From contig NZ_CAKZJO010000068.1 in the NCBI RefSeq assembly GCF_936943645.1, positions 1-61,111 of the forward strand: 61,111 nt of DNA, given 5' to 3'. This DNA is from an uncultured Bradyrhizobium sp. Lineage in GTDB: Bacteria; Pseudomonadota; Alphaproteobacteria; Rhizobiales; Xanthobacteraceae. A program made the position numbers and the translations under genes. A model generated the notes under the pieces. That model was not told the DNA's origin and did no database searches. It saw only the letters and a list, made by a program, of their open reading frames with translations. Each line of letters opens with the position of its first letter. The stretch's first letter is position 1. This document shows positions 59,019 to 61,111 of the stretch, one piece after another.

Positions 59019-60527
59019 TCACGCCCCCTCGTCCAGCGCCACCAGATCGCGCTTCCTGCGCAGTGACGGCAGCAGCGGGGCGATCAGCAGCACCATTGCG
59101 AATACAAGGCACACCGCCGAGATCGGCCGTTGCACGAAGGTCCAGAGATCGCCCTGCGACAGGATCAGCGACTTGCGCAAATTGTTCTCCATCATCGGTC
59201 CCAGCACGAAGGCCAGCACAAGCGGCGCCGGCTCGTAGCCGAGCTTGCGCATGAAATAGCCGATGATGCCGAACGCGATCATCACATAGACGTCGAACAC
59301 GTTGTTGCTGGAGCAGTAGACGCCGAGGATCGTGAACAGGATGATCAGGGGGAACAGGATGTTGTAGGGCAGCTTCAGCAGCTGCACCCACATGCCGATC
59401 ATCGGCAGGTTCAGGATCAGCAGCATGACGTTGCCGATATACATGCTGGCGACGATGCCCCAGAACAGGCCGGGGTTTTGCGTGATCAGCAGCGGTCCCG
59501 GCTGCAAGCCGTGAATGACGAAGGCCCCGAGCAGCAGCGCCATCACCACATTCGGCGGGATGCCGAGCGTCATCAGCGGAATGAAGGCGCCGCCCGCCGC
59601 GGCGTTGTTCGCCGATTCCGGCCCCGCGACGCCTTCGATCGCGCCATGGCCGAAGCGCTCGGGCGTCTTCGACAGCCGCTTCTCCAGCGCGTAGGAGGCA
59701 AACGACGCCACCACCGCGCCGCCTCCCGGCAGGATGCCGAGGAAGAAGCCGAGGACGGTGCCGCGGCCGACTGGACCGGCGCTCGCCGTCCAGTCCTCGC
59801 GGGTCGGCAGGAGATGGGTGATCCTGGTGTTGATGATGTCGCGCCTGATCGCCTGCTCGGTGTTGAGCAGCACCTCTGCAACGCCGAACAGGCCCATCAC
59901 GACGGGCACGAGCCCGATACCGTCGATCAGCTCCATGCGGCCGAAGGTCAGACGCGGCTGCGCGGTGATGCTGTCGAGCCCGATCAGTCCGAGCACGACG
60001 CCAATGCACGCCATCAGCAGCGCCTTGGGCATCGAGCCCTGGGTCAGGAAGGTGAGCACCACGAGGCCGAGCACCATCAGGCTGAAATATTCGGCCGGGC
60101 CGAACGCGATGGCGACGCTGGCAAGCTTCGGCGCCACCAGCATCAGGGCGATCAGCGCAAACGTGCCGGCGATGAACGAGCCGAAGGCGGAGATGCCGAG
60201 CGCCGGACCCGCGCGGCCCTGTTTCGCCATCTGGTGGCCGTCGATGCAGGTGACGACGGAGGCAGCCTCGCCCGGGATATTGACCAGGATCGATGTGGTC
60301 GATCCCCCATACATCGAGCCGTAATAGATGCCGGCCATCATGATGATGCCGGATTCCGGCGTGCCCGACAGCGTCACGGGCAGCAGCAGCGACATCGCCG
60401 AGATCGGCCCGATGCCCGGCAGCACGCCGACCAGCGTGCCGATGAAGACGCCGATGAAGCAATAGAGCAGGTTGACCGGCAGCAGCGCGACGCCGAAGCC
60501 ATGGGCGACGTTGACAAGCGTATCCAT
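59019..60527 (-). CDS. tctA: Tripartite tricarboxylate transporter, large membrane subunit
   Basis: The protein has 502 residues with about twelve helices. Diagnostic segments: LVGVLPGIGPISAMSLLLPVT, YYGSMYGGSTTSILVNIPGEAASVVTCIDGHQMAKQGRAGPAL and GIPPNVVMALLLGAFVIHGLQPGPLLI. It transports citrate-like carboxylates with TctB and a Bug/TctC receptor. It follows tctB by 4 bp. The receptor gene is not next to it in the window; it may lie beyond the right edge. Confidence 0.95.
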   Translation of the reverse strand: MDTLVNVAHGFGVALLPVNLLYCFIGVFIGTLVGVLPGIGPISAMSLLLPVTLSGTPESGIIMMAGIYYGSMYGGSTTSILVNIPGEAASVVTCIDGHQMAKQGRAGPALGISAFGSFIAGTFALIALMLVAPKLASVAIAFGPAEYFSLMVLGLVVLTFLTQGSMPKALLMACIGVVLGLIGLDSITAQPRLTFGRMELIDGIGLVPVVMGLFGVAEVLLNTEQAIRRDIINTRITHLLPTREDWTASAGPVGRGTVLGFFLGILPGGGAVVASFASYALEKRLSKTPERFGHGAIEGVAGPESANNAAAGGAFIPLMTLGIPPNVVMALLLGAFVIHGLQPGPLLITQNPGLFWGIVASMYIGNVMLLILNLPMIGMWVQLLKLPYNILFPLIILFTILGVYCSSNNVFDVYVMIAFGIIGYFMRKLGYEPAPLVLAFVLGPMMENNLRKSLILSQGDLWTFVQRPISAVCLVFAMVLLIAPLLPSLRRKRDLVALDEGA

Positions 60528-60531
60528 GGGG

Positions 60532-61017
60532 TCAACCGATTCCGAACAGGCCCGAGGGAAGCTGGATCAACAGCAGCCGCTTGAGCACCCACCACATGCC
60601 TGACGGCACCAGCACGGCAATGGGAACTGCCAGCGTCCAGCGCACGGGATCGATCAGCCGCAACAGCAGCAGCATCAACGGAATCGACGACAACAGGAAG
60701 CCGAGCGGCTCCAGTGCGACGGAGAATGCCGCAAGACAGGCGATCAGCAGGAGTGGTTTGCTCCAGCGCACATTCTCCCAGCGCGAGGCCAGCGTCGGCC
60801 CCCCCTCGGTGAGTGCCGAGACGATGATGGACCCTGCGAACACGCACATCAGAATGCCCGTGTAGAACAGCACGTAGCCGGAGCCGGGATCGTTGATGGT
60901 GCCAAGCTTGAGCTTCATGCCCGACCAGATCACGAAGCCGCCGAGCCCGAGCCCGACCAGGCCACCCCAGAGTTCGGAATTGTTGAGGCGGAGCTTGACG
61001 TTGGTTTGGTTGTTCAT
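60532..61017 (-). CDS. tctB: Tripartite tricarboxylate transporter, small membrane subunit
   Basis: The protein has 161 residues, starting MNNQTNVKLRLNNSELWGG. Four helices (GLVGLGLGGFVIWSGMKL, VLFYTGILMCVFAGSIIVS, PLLLIACLAAFSVALEPLGF, LAVPIAVLVPSGMWWVLKRLLL) and GTINDPGSGYVLFYTGIL are typical of TctB. The stop lies 4 bp before the tctA start. Upstream, the DNA contains a palindromic repeat running to the edge, so no promoter can be read. Confidence 0.9.
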   Translation of the reverse strand: MNNQTNVKLRLNNSELWGGLVGLGLGGFVIWSGMKLKLGTINDPGSGYVLFYTGILMCVFAGSIIVSALTEGGPTLASRWENVRWSKPLLLIACLAAFSVALEPLGFLLSSIPLMLLLLRLIDPVRWTLAVPIAVLVPSGMWWVLKRLLLIQLPSGLFGIG

Positions 61018-61040
61018 TTGAGACGCCTTGAGATCACCGT

Positions 61041-61111
61041 CGTCCTGAGGTGGCGGAGCGCAGCGTAGCCCTCGAAGGGCGACGGTGCCCCGATCCATCC
61101 TTCGAGGCGAG
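61041..61111. repeat. Right-edge palindromic repeat (partial)
   Basis: A CGTCGTCCTGAGG-type arm, CCCTCGAAGGG and ATCCTTCGAGG follow the tctB start, like the ends of CGTCATCC...GGATGACG elements of rhizobia. The other arm lies outside the window. Confidence 0.5.

Noticed and set aside
57436..60462. A very long open frame (1008 codons) on the minus strand
   Set aside because: It spans the antisense of the GGDEF-EAL gene and an alternative frame of tctA. The protein is Arg/Ala/Asp-rich without domains, as expected for shadow frames in high-GC DNA.

Overview
The window reads as chromosomal DNA of a Bradyrhizobium-like alphaproteobacterium (Rhizobiales). This is an inference from uniformly high G+C, TTG/GTG starts, a BA14K protein, the order sensor kinase - rpmH - rnpA - yidC - engB, a pca (protocatechuate) cluster, and many intergenic palindromic repeats of several families. 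I see no phage, transposase or CRISPR array.

Layout. 1-1000: tail of one and two complete small secreted Gly/Ser-rich proteins. 1000-6800 (minus): a surface-polysaccharide block with a Wzz/ExoP-type chain-length protein whose kinase half is degenerate, a GH5 glycanase and a Wzy/O-antigen-ligase-like protein, followed by two small genes. 6900-11300: a short LysR regulator divergent from an MFS transporter, then a methyltransferase/zinc-dehydrogenase pair and a BA14K protein. 11400-16300: an acyl-CoA catabolic operon (enoyl-CoA hydratase, NDP-forming acyl-CoA synthetase, Bug solute receptor) divergent from an IclR regulator across a clear palindromic operator. 16300-17040: a parDE toxin-antitoxin pair with a nested promoter/operator. 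17070-18600: a duplicated-domain secreted protein, queD and tRNA-Arg(ACG), plus a decayed copy of the tRNA 3' part on the other side of queD. 18900-24400: sensor kinase, rpmH-rnpA-yidC, engB and a DUF423 protein.

24500-37250: a membrane protein with an inverted-topology-like repeat, a cytosolic triple-PAS chemoreceptor, mutS, then aromatic catabolism (beta-ketoadipyl-CoA thiolase, a catechol/hydroxyquinol-type intradiol dioxygenase, pcaH, pcaG) followed by a transmembrane chemoreceptor and a phosphotransferase-fold protein. 37400-43700: emrA/emrB-type efflux pump under a MarR repressor with palindromic sites, zur, an EamA transporter and ispG. 43950-47230: TauD-family and Rieske oxygenases and a periplasmic amidase. 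47340-53000: Na+/H+ antiporter, class A beta-lactamase, small NTF2-like and GFA proteins, and a secreted caspase-like protein. 53100-61100: DUF1345 protein, farnesyl diphosphate synthase, mtgA, rpmF, a PAS-GGDEF-EAL protein with a broken GGDEF motif, and tctA/tctB running off the right edge.

The most unusual signals are the tRNA-Arg fragment bracketing queD, the palindrome absorbed into the 3' end of the EamA gene next to a perfect 22-bp palindrome, the degenerate ExoP kinase with an in-frame tandem repeat in its linker, and the compact IclR/parDE junction. Most of the rest is ordinary core genome.
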